Notes under the pieces: generated by a model
Database searches by the model: none
The model's input: the letters and a program-made list of their open reading frames with translations, nothing else
What the model was told of the DNA's origin: nothing
NCBI GenBank assembly: GCA_937960725.1
Contig: CALGOY010000222.1
Coordinates: forward strand, 1-7,448
Length of the DNA stretch: 7,448 bases
Origin: an uncultured Bacillota bacterium
GTDB lineage: Bacteria; Bacillota; Clostridia; Caldicoprobacterales; UBA3941
Reading direction: 5' to 3'
Translations under genes and position numbers: made by a program
Shown here: piece after piece, positions 1 to 6,039 of the stretch
How the letters are laid out: the number at the start of each line of letters is the position of its first letter
Position numbering within the stretch: the stretch's first letter is position 1

Positions 1-598
1 CGAGGAAAATATCCTAGAAGGTGTAAATTTTTCTATATCTTCTGACGAGAGAGTTGGTATAGTCGCTGAAAGTGGATATGGAAAGAGCACTTTTGCTAAG
101 ATTTTGGCAGGCTATCTCAAGCCCAGGTCCGGAGAAATACGTTTAGATGGCAAAAAAATTGAGAAAAAAGGATTTTATCCTGTGCAGCTTATTTATCAGC
201 ATCCTGAAAAATCTATCAATCCAAAATGGAAGATTAAAAAAGCATTAAGCGAAAACGGTCCACCTGATAAAAAGCTATTAGATATTTTGGGTGTAAAAGA
301 TATTTGGTTGGAACGCTACCCAAACGAACTATCCGGAGGAGAGCTGCAGAGAATTGCCATTGCAAGAGCTGTTACAAAAAACACTAAATTTTTGATAGCA
401 GATGAAATTACTGCCATGTTAGATGGGATCACTCAAGCCCAAATTTGGCATGCTTTAATAAAATTATCAATTGATCAAAATATTGGTATGATAATTATAA
501 CTCATAACATCGCATTAGCTAAACGGATATGTACAAGAATTGTACATTTGCAGGAAATTAATCATGCTCCAATGAAAAATAATTATAAAGCTATATAA
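1..598 (+). CDS. ABC transporter ATP-binding protein, peptide/nickel (NikE/DppF-like) family, 5'-truncated
   Basis: This is the 3' part of a cytoplasmic ATPase that would power an oligopeptide, nickel or metallophore importer. The open frame runs in from the left edge (first full codon at base 2), giving 198 visible residues; family members are usually about 250-270, so roughly 50-70 N-terminal residues are missing. In fragment numbering the motifs are: P-loop AESGYGKST (22-30), Q-loop Gln66, ABC signature LSGGELQ (110-116), Walker B LIADE with Asp134 and Glu135, and the H-loop His168 in ITHN. Walker B continues as DEITAMLD instead of the common DEPTSALD, a variant I associate with the NikE/CntF-like subgroup. 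The first P-loop residue is Ala where Gly is usual. A TTG at 104 could be taken as a start, but it lies after the P-loop and would give a non-functional protein. The family call is firm; the substrate cannot be read from this subunit, and the permease genes would lie to the left. Confidence 0.9.
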   Translation, partial: EENILEGVNFSISSDERVGIVAESGYGKSTFAKILAGYLKPRSGEIRLDGKKIEKKGFYPVQLIYQHPEKSINPKWKIKKALSENGPPDKKLLDILGVKDIWLERYPNELSGGELQRIAIARAVTKNTKFLIADEITAMLDGITQAQIWHALIKLSIDQNIGMIIITHNIALAKRICTRIVHLQEINHAPMKNNYKAI

Positions 599-645
599 AT
601 GAAGAGTTTGAACTGGAGAAATTTGTGGCAATCAACAATACAACG

Positions 646-654
646 TGATATAAT
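646..654 (+). promoter_or_regulatory. Candidate extended -10 promoter for uppP
   Basis: The sequence TGATATAAT at this position is a perfect extended -10 element (TGN followed by TATAAT). The -35 at 17 bp spacing (TGGCAA, 626-631) is weak, which is usual for extended -10 promoters. Transcription would begin near 661, leaving a leader of about 86 nt before uppP. The gap after the ABC gene supports a separate promoter here. No experimental evidence is available from sequence alone. Confidence 0.5.
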
Positions 655-668
655 TAGAAAAGCTAAAC

Positions 669-686
669 ACTATATTTTTATATAGT
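669..686 (+). repeat. Short inverted repeat in the uppP leader
   Basis: ACTATAT (669-675) and ATATAGT (680-686) are perfect inverted 7-bp arms around a TTTT loop. The repeat lies just after the predicted transcription start of uppP. It could be an operator-like dyad or a weak RNA hairpin. The arms are AT-rich and no T-run follows, so it is unlikely to be an intrinsic terminator. No known riboswitch consensus was recognised in the rest of the 599-746 leader. Confidence 0.3.
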
Positions 687-746
687 CTGGAAATGATTTA
701 AAGAACGGTTGAGACCAAAAAGAGTATAGTTCGGAGGTAAAATAGT

Positions 747-1571
747 ATGCTAATCATTGAATTATTAAAAGCAGTATTCCTGGGAATTGTAGAAGGTATT
801 ACAGAATGGCTACCTATAAGCAGTACCGGTCACATGATTTTAGTAGATGAGTTTATAAAGTTAAACACTTCAGAAGCTTTCAAGGAGATGTTTTTAGTCG
901 TTATTCAACTAGGAGCTATTTTAGCTGTGGTTATTTTATATTTTAATAAGCTTAATCCTTTATCGCTCAGTAAATCTAAGCAGGAAAAGAAAGAAACTAT
1001 GCAGCTTTGGTACAAAGTAATTGTAGGGGTTATTCCAGCAGCAGTTATGGGAGTTTTATTTGATGACTGGCTGGACGAACATTTCTACAATTACCAAACC
1101 GTTGCCCTTATGCTGATTATCTATGGAATTCTTTTTATTATCATAGAAAACCGCAATAAATATAGAGAGCCTAAAATTAAAAGTTTAAGCGAATTATCAT
1201 ACGGTACTGCCTTTGGCATAGGTATATTTCAGGTTTTATCTTTAATTCCAGGAACCTCTCGTTCGGGAGCTACTATTCTTGGGGCTATTATACTCGGTAC
1301 TTCCCGATTTGTCGCGGCAGAATATTCATTTTTCCTATCTATTCCGGTAATGTTCGGCGCAAGCGCTCTAAAGTTAGTTAAGTTTGGATTTAACTTTACC
1401 AGTGACGAAATTGTCATTCTGTTAACTGGAATGGCCGTAGCTTTTATCGTTTCCATAATAGCTATCAGATTTTTATTAACATATATTAAAAGGAATGATT
1501 TCAAAGCCTTCGGCTGGTATAGGATAGTCTTAGGTATTTTAGTTATAGGGTATTTTCTCCTGCAAGGATAG
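747..1571 (+). CDS. uppP: Undecaprenyl-diphosphate phosphatase (UppP/BacA)
   Basis: This integral membrane enzyme removes a phosphate from undecaprenyl pyrophosphate, regenerating the lipid carrier for peptidoglycan and other wall polymers; overexpression gives bacitracin resistance in other bacteria. The 274 residues match the usual family length. Both hallmark motifs are intact: the Glu-rich motif [14 protein letters not shown] (16-29), with the two catalytic-type glutamates E16 and E20, and the PGTSRSGAT motif (168-176), with Arg172 corresponding to the essential Arg of the E. coli enzyme. Most of the protein consists of hydrophobic segments, about seven or eight membrane spans. The start is well supported: GGAGGT at 733-738 lies 8 nt before the ATG. 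An extended -10 promoter lies about 95 bp upstream, and no partner gene is tightly coupled, so it is probably transcribed on its own or reads into the nfo remnant. It is not BcrC, which belongs to the unrelated PAP2 family. Confidence 0.97.
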   Translation: MLIIELLKAVFLGIVEGITEWLPISSTGHMILVDEFIKLNTSEAFKEMFLVVIQLGAILAVVILYFNKLNPLSLSKSKQEKKETMQLWYKVIVGVIPAAVMGVLFDDWLDEHFYNYQTVALMLIIYGILFIIIENRNKYREPKIKSLSELSYGTAFGIGIFQVLSLIPGTSRSGATILGAIILGTSRFVAAEYSFFLSIPVMFGASALKLVKFGFNFTSDEIVILLTGMAVAFIVSIIAIRFLLTYIKRNDFKAFGWYRIVLGILVIGYFLLQG

Positions 1572-1589
1572 TTCTATTGTATGTAGAAC
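1571..1589 (+). repeat. Short inverted repeat at the uppP stop
   Basis: GTTCTA (1571-1576) and TAGAAC (1584-1589) are perfect inverted arms with a 7-nt spacer. They begin on the last base of the uppP stop codon. The stem is short and has no T-tract, so any termination role would be weak. It may simply act as a 3'-end hairpin on the uppP transcript. Confidence 0.25.
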
Positions 1590-1611
1590 AAAATGCAGAA
1601 GATTGGCGGGA

Positions 1612-1631
1612 GGGGGAAGGTCGCTTCCCCC
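1612..1631 (+). repeat. GC-rich hairpin in a 60-bp GC-rich island
   Basis: GGGGGAAG (1612-1619) and CTTCCCCC (1624-1631) form a perfect 8-bp stem with a GTCG loop. The surrounding 1601-1660 stretch is 38/60 G+C (63%), far above the flanking genes. There is no T-run after the stem, so it is not a canonical rho-independent terminator. The position between uppP and a decayed gene, and the compositional contrast, suggest an inserted palindromic repeat or a foreign remnant. It could also be a structured RNA element for the downstream transcript. No coding frame of note covers it; the longest plus-strand frame starting here is about 18 codons. Confidence 0.45.
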
Positions 1632-1730
1632 CACTATGCTTCGGCTTGATCGTCGAGCAGAAAAACAAGTGGAATGGATGAAGGAAAAAGTGGGAGAAAA
1701 ACTTTAGTTCATCATGGAAAGGAATATGCC

Positions 1731-2001
1731 ATGTTAAATATCGGCTGTCATCTGTCAACCTCTAAAGGCTTTTATGAAATGGGAAGAAATGCTTTAAAGA
1801 TAAACGCAAATACTTTTCAATTTTTTACCCGAAACCCCAGAGGTAGTAAAGCTAAAGCTATTGACCCAGAGGATACAAAAGCTTTGCTTAAGCTTATGAA
1901 AGAAAATAATTTTACAACTTATATTGGAAACTCCAAATGATTTAAATGGTTATGCCAAAGAAATAAAGCTAATAAGAAAAATTTATAACTGCAATAAATA
2001 A
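1731..2001 (+). pseudogene. nfo: Endonuclease IV (nfo) remnant with internal deletion and frameshift
   Basis: Intact endonuclease IV is a roughly 275-285 residue zinc enzyme that cuts DNA 5' of abasic sites during base excision repair. Here the N-terminus is well preserved: starting at ATG 1731, after GGAAAGGA at 1716-1723, it includes [10 protein letters not shown] and [17 protein letters not shown] and ends near residue 61 (ENNF, about 1913). The reading then breaks. A different frame gives [16 protein letters not shown] (from about 1918) and stops at 2001, matching the conserved C-terminal end of the family. The central ~190 residues are absent, and with them nearly all the metal ligands; only the Glu in LETP, equivalent to E261 of E. 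coli Nfo, remains. In the first frame translation ends at TGA 1938. A product of about 69 residues could still be made from the intact ribosome binding site, but it could not be an active endonuclease. I infer loss by an internal deletion, or an assembly collapse. Confidence 0.85.
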
Positions 2002-2002
2002 C

Positions 2003-2009
2003 GGGGTGA
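2003..2009 (+). promoter_or_regulatory. Ribosome binding site that sets the DUF362 gene start
   Basis: GGGGTGA pairs well with the 3' end of 16S rRNA (consensus GGAGGTGA). Its GG core ends 8 nt before ATG 2015. A GTG codon at 2006 in the same frame lies inside this site and so is unlikely to be the initiator. The site begins two bases after the last codon of the nfo remnant. Confidence 0.6.
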
Positions 2010-2014
2010 GAAAT

Positions 2015-3097
2015 ATGCAGAAAAACGAAATTTACGTTATATACGGCAACACTCCAAAAACTATGGTTAAGGAACTTCTTAGCCATATAAAACCGGAACA
2101 GAAGATACCGAAAGGTACACGAATAGGTATAAAGCCCAACCTTGTTGTAGCTAAGCCCTCAACCAGCGGCGCTACTACTTCACCGGAACTGGTAGAAGGA
2201 ATTGTAGAGTATTTTCAATCTAAAGGATATAAAAATATAACAATTTTAGAAAGTTCATGGGTGGGGGATAGAACCTCCAGGGCCTTTAAGGTATGTGGAT
2301 ATGAAAAAATCTCAGAGCAATATGGGGTTCCATTGGTTGATTTACAAAAAGATAGCCATGTTGAATATGATGTCAATGGAATTAAAATTAATATTTGTAG
2401 TAAACTAGAGGAGATAGATTATTTAATTAATGTTCCTGTTTTGAAAGGACATTGTCAAACCAATATTACCTGCGCTTTAAAAAATTTAAAGGGATGTATC
2501 CCAAATTTTGAAAAGAGAAGATTTCATACTATGGGGTTACATAAATCAATTGCTTATTTAAATAAGGCAATAAAGCAGGACCTCATTATCGTAGACGGGA
2601 TTATGGGGGATTTGAATTTTGAGGAGGGCGGAAACCCAGTAGAGATGAATCGAGTGCTGGCTGCAACGGATCCTGTCCTGCTGGATAGCTATGCGGCTAA
2701 TTTGCTGGGCTTTGAAGTAAACGATATTCCCTATATAAAAATAGCAGAAGAATTAGGAGTAGGTAGCAGCGATTTATCAAACGCTAAGATTGTAGAATTA
2801 AACAGCGATGAAGGAACACCTATTATCCGCAGAACTAATATCAACCAACCATATATTGATCTAATCAAAGAAAAAAACGCATGCTCAGCTTGCTATGGAA
2901 CATTAATTCATGCATTGGAAAGGTTAAAAGAAAGCGGACAGCTTAATAAAGTTAGGACAAAAATATATATAGGACAATATTATAAAAATAAAAATATAGA
3001 GGATGGAATAGGGGTAGGGCAGTGTACTAGAGGGTGCGCTAATTATATTCCAGGCTGTCCTCCAACTGCAAGAGATATCGTAGAATATTTTCTATAA
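2015..3097 (+). CDS. DUF362 domain-containing protein with cysteine-rich C-terminus
   Basis: The protein has 360 residues from ATG 2015; a GTG at 2006 would add three but lies within the Shine-Dalgarno. The N-terminal two thirds carries DUF362 features: GIKPNLV near residue 43, a TSPELVEGIVEYF helix, the ILESSW strand and the LINVPVLKGH segment followed by TCALKNLKGCIPN. The C-terminal part has a conserved-looking cysteine set: C290 and C293 (CSAC), then C337, C341 and C348 in QCTRGCANYIPGCPPTA. Some DUF362 proteins carry ferredoxin-like clusters; this arrangement is not a standard CxxCxxCxxxC ferredoxin, but it could hold an Fe-S cluster or a metal. No signal peptide or membrane span is evident, so it is probably cytoplasmic. 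The family has no firmly established enzymatic activity that I can assign. It lies directly after the nfo remnant, and its stop codon overlaps that of the convergent zinc-ribbon gene by 6 bp. Confidence 0.88.
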   Translation: MQKNEIYVIYGNTPKTMVKELLSHIKPEQKIPKGTRIGIKPNLVVAKPSTSGATTSPELVEGIVEYFQSKGYKNITILESSWVGDRTSRAFKVCGYEKISEQYGVPLVDLQKDSHVEYDVNGIKINICSKLEEIDYLINVPVLKGHCQTNITCALKNLKGCIPNFEKRRFHTMGLHKSIAYLNKAIKQDLIIVDGIMGDLNFEEGGNPVEMNRVLAATDPVLLDSYAANLLGFEVNDIPYIKIAEELGVGSSDLSNAKIVELNSDEGTPIIRRTNINQPYIDLIKEKNACSACYGTLIHALERLKESGQLNKVRTKIYIGQYYKNKNIEDGIGVGQCTRGCANYIPGCPPTARDIVEYFL

Positions 3098-3463
3098 TCT
3101 ATTACCACAATACGGGCAATAGCTGTAATTAGATTCAACCCTAGCTCCGCAGCTCGGACAATTTTTATAAGGAGAATACCAGCTTGTAGGATGCAAATGC
3201 TCATCTTTAATTTCAGGATTATGGCCTTTTTCGTACTGTTTACCAACAGCGGGATCTAGTTCATATATGCTAGCACAGCAAGCAGCTTTTGCAAAGTATT
3301 TAATATTCCACTTAAAAACGGGTATAAAAAATATATGGAAATATGTGTAGCGTTTGAATATTTGCAATCTAGTAAAGCTACCGCATGATGGACATATAAC
3401 ATTATTATAATTACCAAGCTGTTTTTCGGTCTGATGTACTCCGAAGATCCCTATAAAAAACAT
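3092..3463 (-). CDS. Small zinc-ribbon protein of unknown function
   Basis: This 123-residue protein has two likely metal sites. The first is C24/C27 (CPSC), probably paired with the C62/C63 region after the FHIFFIPVFKW segment. The second is a classic C-terminal zinc ribbon, CPSCG (102-106) with CPYCG (116-120). An N-terminal hydrophobic stretch, FFIGIFGV, and the aromatic FFIPVFKW segment are typical of a small conserved zinc-ribbon family in Firmicutes; I know of no assigned role. The start is strong: AGGGAGGT (complement of 3472-3479) lies 8 nt upstream of the ATG, and a near-consensus promoter lies just beyond. It is transcribed toward the DUF362 gene, overlapping its stop codon, and away from the AMMECR1-fusion gene, with which it shares a 93-bp intergenic region. 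It could be a nucleic-acid or protein-binding factor, but the sequence does not decide this. Confidence 0.82.
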   Translation of the reverse strand: MFFIGIFGVHQTEKQLGNYNNVICPSCGSFTRLQIFKRYTYFHIFFIPVFKWNIKYFAKAACCASIYELDPAVGKQYEKGHNPEIKDEHLHPTSWYSPYKNCPSCGARVESNYSYCPYCGNRL

Positions 3464-3487
3464 AACTATGAACCTCCCTTAAAGACA

Positions 3488-3516
3488 ATTTTAATGTTAT
3501 TTCTATGATGCGTCAA
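3488..3516 (-). promoter_or_regulatory. Sigma-A-type promoter of the zinc-ribbon gene
   Basis: On the minus strand TTGACG (complement of 3511-3516) and TAAAAT (complement of 3488-3493) are separated by exactly 17 bp. Each hexamer matches the consensus at 5 of 6 positions. Transcription would start near 3481, giving a leader of about 18 nt that begins just before the AGGGAGGT ribosome binding site. The fit of promoter, leader and ribosome binding site makes this the best-supported promoter in the window. Confidence 0.72.
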
Positions 3517-3556
3517 TTAGAATAAATAAAATTTTTCATTCTGAAAGGATGATTAC

Positions 3557-4966
3557 ATGGGAAGGATATCTGGTTTTTTCGCAATGCCCCATCCTCCTAT
3601 TGTTATACCGGAGGTGGGGAGGGGAGAAGAGAGGAAGATTAAGGATACTACTGACGCTTGCTATAAAATTGCTGAAGAAATTGTTAGTATAGAGCCAGAT
3701 ACGATTATAATAGTTACTTCCCACGGCCCCTTGTTTAGAGATGCGATCTCCCTGTCTTATGAAAATGCTATAGATGGAGATTTGAGGAATTTTGCTGCGC
3801 CGCAGGTCAAATTTAGTTTAAATATAGATATAGCATTAACAGACCAAATAATAAACTATGCTCAAAAAGAAAATATTTCAACGGTTAAGATAACAGGGGA
3901 CTTTGCCTATCAGTATGGATTAAATTATGAACTGGACCATGGCACCATGGTACCCCTGTACTTTATAAATAAAAAATTTACAGACTACAAACTCGTCCAT
4001 ATAACCTACGGACTTTTACCTAAGATACAGCTCTACAGATTTGGTATGTGCATTAAAAAAGCAGTAGAAGATATGGATGTCGATGCTGTCTTTATTGCCA
4101 GTGGAGATTTATCCCATAGGTTATCTAAAGACGGGCCTTACGAATACAGTCCATACGGCAAAAAGTTTGATAAAGAACTGATATCTCTATTACAGGCTGG
4201 AGACGTGGCAGGGGTATTTAACATGGACGAAACTAGCGTAAAAAATGCTGGGGAATGTGGGCTTCGTTCTTACTACATTATGTTAGGGGCCATGGATGGA
4301 AATGAAATTAGAGGCGAATTATTAGCATATGAAGGTACCTTTGGCGTAGGCTATATGACTATGAAATTTTCCGTCAACCCTACCGGTCGTGATACCCTGT
4401 CTGAATTAGCGGGTGAAATTAAGGAGAAACATTTAGAAAAGATCCGGGAAGAAAAGGATCTTTATATCAGGTTGGCCCGGGAGAGTCTTACCCATTATAT
4501 AGTCAACGGAGATTATCTAGAGCCTCCTTCCTACGTACCTGAAGAGATGCTGAAAAATAGAAGGGGAGTCTTTGTGTCCATAAAGAAAAACGGAAATTTA
4601 AGAGGTTGTATTGGCACTATTAGGCCGGTTACGGAAAATATCGCCCAAGAAATTATACGAAATGCAGTGGAGGCAGGGGTGTATGATCCGAGATTTTCCC
4701 CTGTTGAAGAAGATGAATTGCCTGAACTGGAATTCTCTGTAGATGTCCTTACAGAACCGGTAAAAGCCAACAAGGAAGAACTAGACCCTAAAAAATATGG
4801 AGTTATAGTTAGAAGTGGGCATAAAACTGGGGTATTGTTGCCTAATCTAGAAGGTGTCGATACTGTAGAGGAGCAGTTAAGAATAGCCCTTCAAAAAGCA
4901 GGGATATCTCCAGATGAAGATTATGACATTGAAAAGTTTGAAGTAATAAGACACGAACATAATTAA
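3557..4966 (+). CDS. amrA: AmmeMemoRadiSam system protein A: LigB/MEMO-like dioxygenase-fold domain fused to AMMECR1
   Basis: This 469-residue protein has two domains. Residues 1 to about 270 form a class III extradiol-dioxygenase (LigB, MEMO-related) fold. Candidate active-site or metal residues are H12 in MPHPP, H56 in TSHGP, H128 in DHGTMVP, D184 and H187 in SGDLSH, and E259 in EGTFGVGY; LigB itself binds iron through two His and one Glu. After a charged helical linker, residues about 299-466 form the AMMECR1 domain. It contains the signature LRGCIGT (348-354), then YDPRFSPVEEDEL and GVLLPNLEGV. The same fusion is known as a conserved architecture in anaerobes. Family knowledge groups AMMECR1, MEMO and a radical SAM enzyme as a conserved trio; the substrate is unknown to me. 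AAGGA at 3545-3549 lies 7 nt before the ATG. The radical SAM gene follows immediately, so the two are very likely co-translated. Only the LigB-like version is visible here; no separate MEMO (AmmeMemoRadiSam B) gene lies in the window. No signal peptide is seen. Confidence 0.92.
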   Translation: MGRISGFFAMPHPPIVIPEVGRGEERKIKDTTDACYKIAEEIVSIEPDTIIIVTSHGPLFRDAISLSYENAIDGDLRNFAAPQVKFSLNIDIALTDQIINYAQKENISTVKITGDFAYQYGLNYELDHGTMVPLYFINKKFTDYKLVHITYGLLPKIQLYRFGMCIKKAVEDMDVDAVFIASGDLSHRLSKDGPYEYSPYGKKFDKELISLLQAGDVAGVFNMDETSVKNAGECGLRSYYIMLGAMDGNEIRGELLAYEGTFGVGYMTMKFSVNPTGRDTLSELAGEIKEKHLEKIREEKDLYIRLARESLTHYIVNGDYLEPPSYVPEEMLKNRRGVFVSIKKNGNLRGCIGTIRPVTENIAQEIIRNAVEAGVYDPRFSPVEEDELPELEFSVDVLTEPVKANKEELDPKKYGVIVRSGHKTGVLLPNLEGVDTVEEQLRIALQKAGISPDEDYDIEKFEVIRHEHN

Positions 4967-4968
4967 AA

Positions 4969-4976
4969 GCGGGTGA
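4969..4976 (+). promoter_or_regulatory. Ribosome binding site that sets the amrS start
   Basis: GCGGGTGA begins 2 nt after the stop codon of the AMMECR1-fusion gene. Its GG core ends 8 nt before TTG 4982. The alternative GTG at 4973 sits inside this site and has only a poor site of its own. The arrangement is the same as at the DUF362 gene, where a GTG is also embedded in the Shine-Dalgarno. TTG is therefore preferred as start, with GTG 4973 possible. Confidence 0.5.
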
Positions 4977-4981
4977 CTATT

Positions 4982-5968
4982 TTGCTATACGATGGATATT
5001 TTGCAGAAGAACAGGGAAGCAGGATAAAATGTCTTTTATGTCCCCATAACTGTATAATTGGCGAGGATCAATTTGGTCTATGTTCCGTAAGAACAAACAA
5101 AGAAGGAAGTTTAAAAACCATAAATTATGGGGAAATAACATCAATGGCTTTAGATCCCATAGAGAAAAAACCGCTTTATCACTTTATGCCTGGCAAAAAT
5201 ATTCTGTCTGTAGGTAGCTTCGGCTGTAATTTTTCCTGTGGCTTCTGCCAAAATTATTCAATAGCCCATTATAAAGCTCCAAGTCAATACATGGCTCCCG
5301 ATGCCCTTGTAGAAAAGTGCTTGGCTTTAGAGGATAATGTAGGTATTGCCTTTACATATAATGAGCCTTCAATATGGTTTGAATTCGTATATGAAACATC
5401 GAAAAAACTTAAAGCTCGGGCTCCTCATCTCAAGGTTGTGCTTATCACTAACGGCTATATAGAGTCAGAGCCTTTAACAGAACTTCTACCTTACATAGAT
5501 GCAATGAATATAGATTTAAAATCTTTTCGTCGAGATTTTTATAGGAAAGTTTGTGGCGGAGATTTAAAACCCGTCCTAAATACAATAGAACAATCATATA
5601 AAAGATGCCATATAGAGATAACGACCCTATTAGTAAATGGGCTTAACGATTCTGTAGAAGAGCTGGAGGATCTAGCTTCATATCTGGGCAGCCTTGACAA
5701 AAATATTCCCCTACATCTATCAAGATATTTCCCTACTTATAAAATGCATCGCCCTCCCACAGAAGTAGATGTTATGTTAGAAGGAAGAAAAATTGCGAAA
5801 AAGTACCTAAACTACGTTTATTTAGGAAACGTATCAAATGTTGATAATTCTACCTACTGTCCTAAATGCGATAGACTATTGATATATAGGGCTGGTTTCT
5901 TTACAAAAATTTATATTGAACAGCCAATATGCCCTCAGTGCGGTTATGATATAAGGATAGTATTATAA
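4982..5968 (+). CDS. amrS: AmmeMemoRadiSam system radical SAM enzyme
   Basis: This cytoplasmic iron-sulfur enzyme is expected to cleave S-adenosylmethionine and generate a radical; the substrate of the family is not established. From TTG 4982 it has 328 residues (331 from GTG 4973), the usual length. The radical SAM motif CNFSCGFC provides C82, C86 and C89 for the 4Fe-4S cluster. An N-terminal cysteine set, C17, C20, C24 and C34 (CLLCPHNC and GLC), resembles that of glycyl-radical-activase relatives. YGEITSMALDPIEKKPLYHF is the family-typical block before the motif. Later elements include FTYNEPSIW, VLITNGYIE and MNIDLKSF, as in the radical SAM barrel. The C-terminus has two CxxC pairs (C293/C296 and C317/C320), consistent with a zinc ribbon or rubredoxin-like knuckle. 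It is the second gene of a two-gene operon, with a 15-bp gap (6 bp if GTG is used). A strong terminator lies about 70 bp downstream. Confidence 0.94.
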   Translation: MLYDGYFAEEQGSRIKCLLCPHNCIIGEDQFGLCSVRTNKEGSLKTINYGEITSMALDPIEKKPLYHFMPGKNILSVGSFGCNFSCGFCQNYSIAHYKAPSQYMAPDALVEKCLALEDNVGIAFTYNEPSIWFEFVYETSKKLKARAPHLKVVLITNGYIESEPLTELLPYIDAMNIDLKSFRRDFYRKVCGGDLKPVLNTIEQSYKRCHIEITTLLVNGLNDSVEELEDLASYLGSLDKNIPLHLSRYFPTYKMHRPPTEVDVMLEGRKIAKKYLNYVYLGNVSNVDNSTYCPKCDRLLIYRAGFFTKIYIEQPICPQCGYDIRIVL

Positions 5969-6039
5969 ACAATCTAGAAAGAAGTGAAAGTCATAGAGTT
6001 GAGAAGGAGTTTTTCTATTTAATCTGACAAACCAGGTAG

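Noticed and set aside
599..746. Riboswitch or T-box in the uppP leader
   Set aside because: No conserved core of a known riboswitch and no T-box sequence was recognised, and only one short AT-rich stem is present.
1229..1504. Minus-strand open frame of 91 codons inside uppP
   Set aside because: It is antisense to a gene with intact family motifs, has no recognisable domain and no convincing ribosome binding site.
1612..1631. Rho-independent terminator after uppP
   Set aside because: The stem is strong enough, but it is followed by CACTATGC instead of a T-run, so it was listed as a palindromic repeat.
1674..1730. ATG 1674 as start of the nfo remnant
   Set aside because: It would add 19 residues not found in endonuclease IV, whereas ATG 1731 has a ribosome binding site and gives the family N-terminus.
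1543..1758. Minus-strand open frame across the uppP end and the GC-rich island
   Set aside because: It has no family resemblance, runs through a hairpin and opposes the nfo remnant; judged a chance frame.
1938..1940. TGA in the nfo remnant as a selenocysteine codon or recoding site
   Set aside because: About 190 central residues are missing, so reading through the TGA or shifting frame could not restore an enzyme.
3043..3246. Minus-strand frame of 67 codons overlapping the DUF362 and zinc-ribbon gene ends
   Set aside because: The zinc-ribbon protein in another frame of the same strand explains this region with clear CxxC motifs, a ribosome binding site and a promoter.
3518..3532. TAGAAT or TAAAAT as a -10 element for the AMMECR1-fusion gene
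   Set aside because: Neither has an acceptable -35 hexamer at 16-18 bp; in AT-rich sequence such matches are expected by chance. A promoter is probably nearby but cannot be placed.
3536..3724. Minus-strand frame of 62 codons over the start of the AMMECR1-fusion gene
   Set aside because: It is antisense to the conserved MPHPP and TSHGP segments and has no motif of its own.
4531..4773. Minus-strand, Ser/Thr-rich frame of 80 codons within the AMMECR1 domain
   Set aside because: It is a shadow of the glutamate-rich coding sequence on the plus strand and is not a plausible independent protein.
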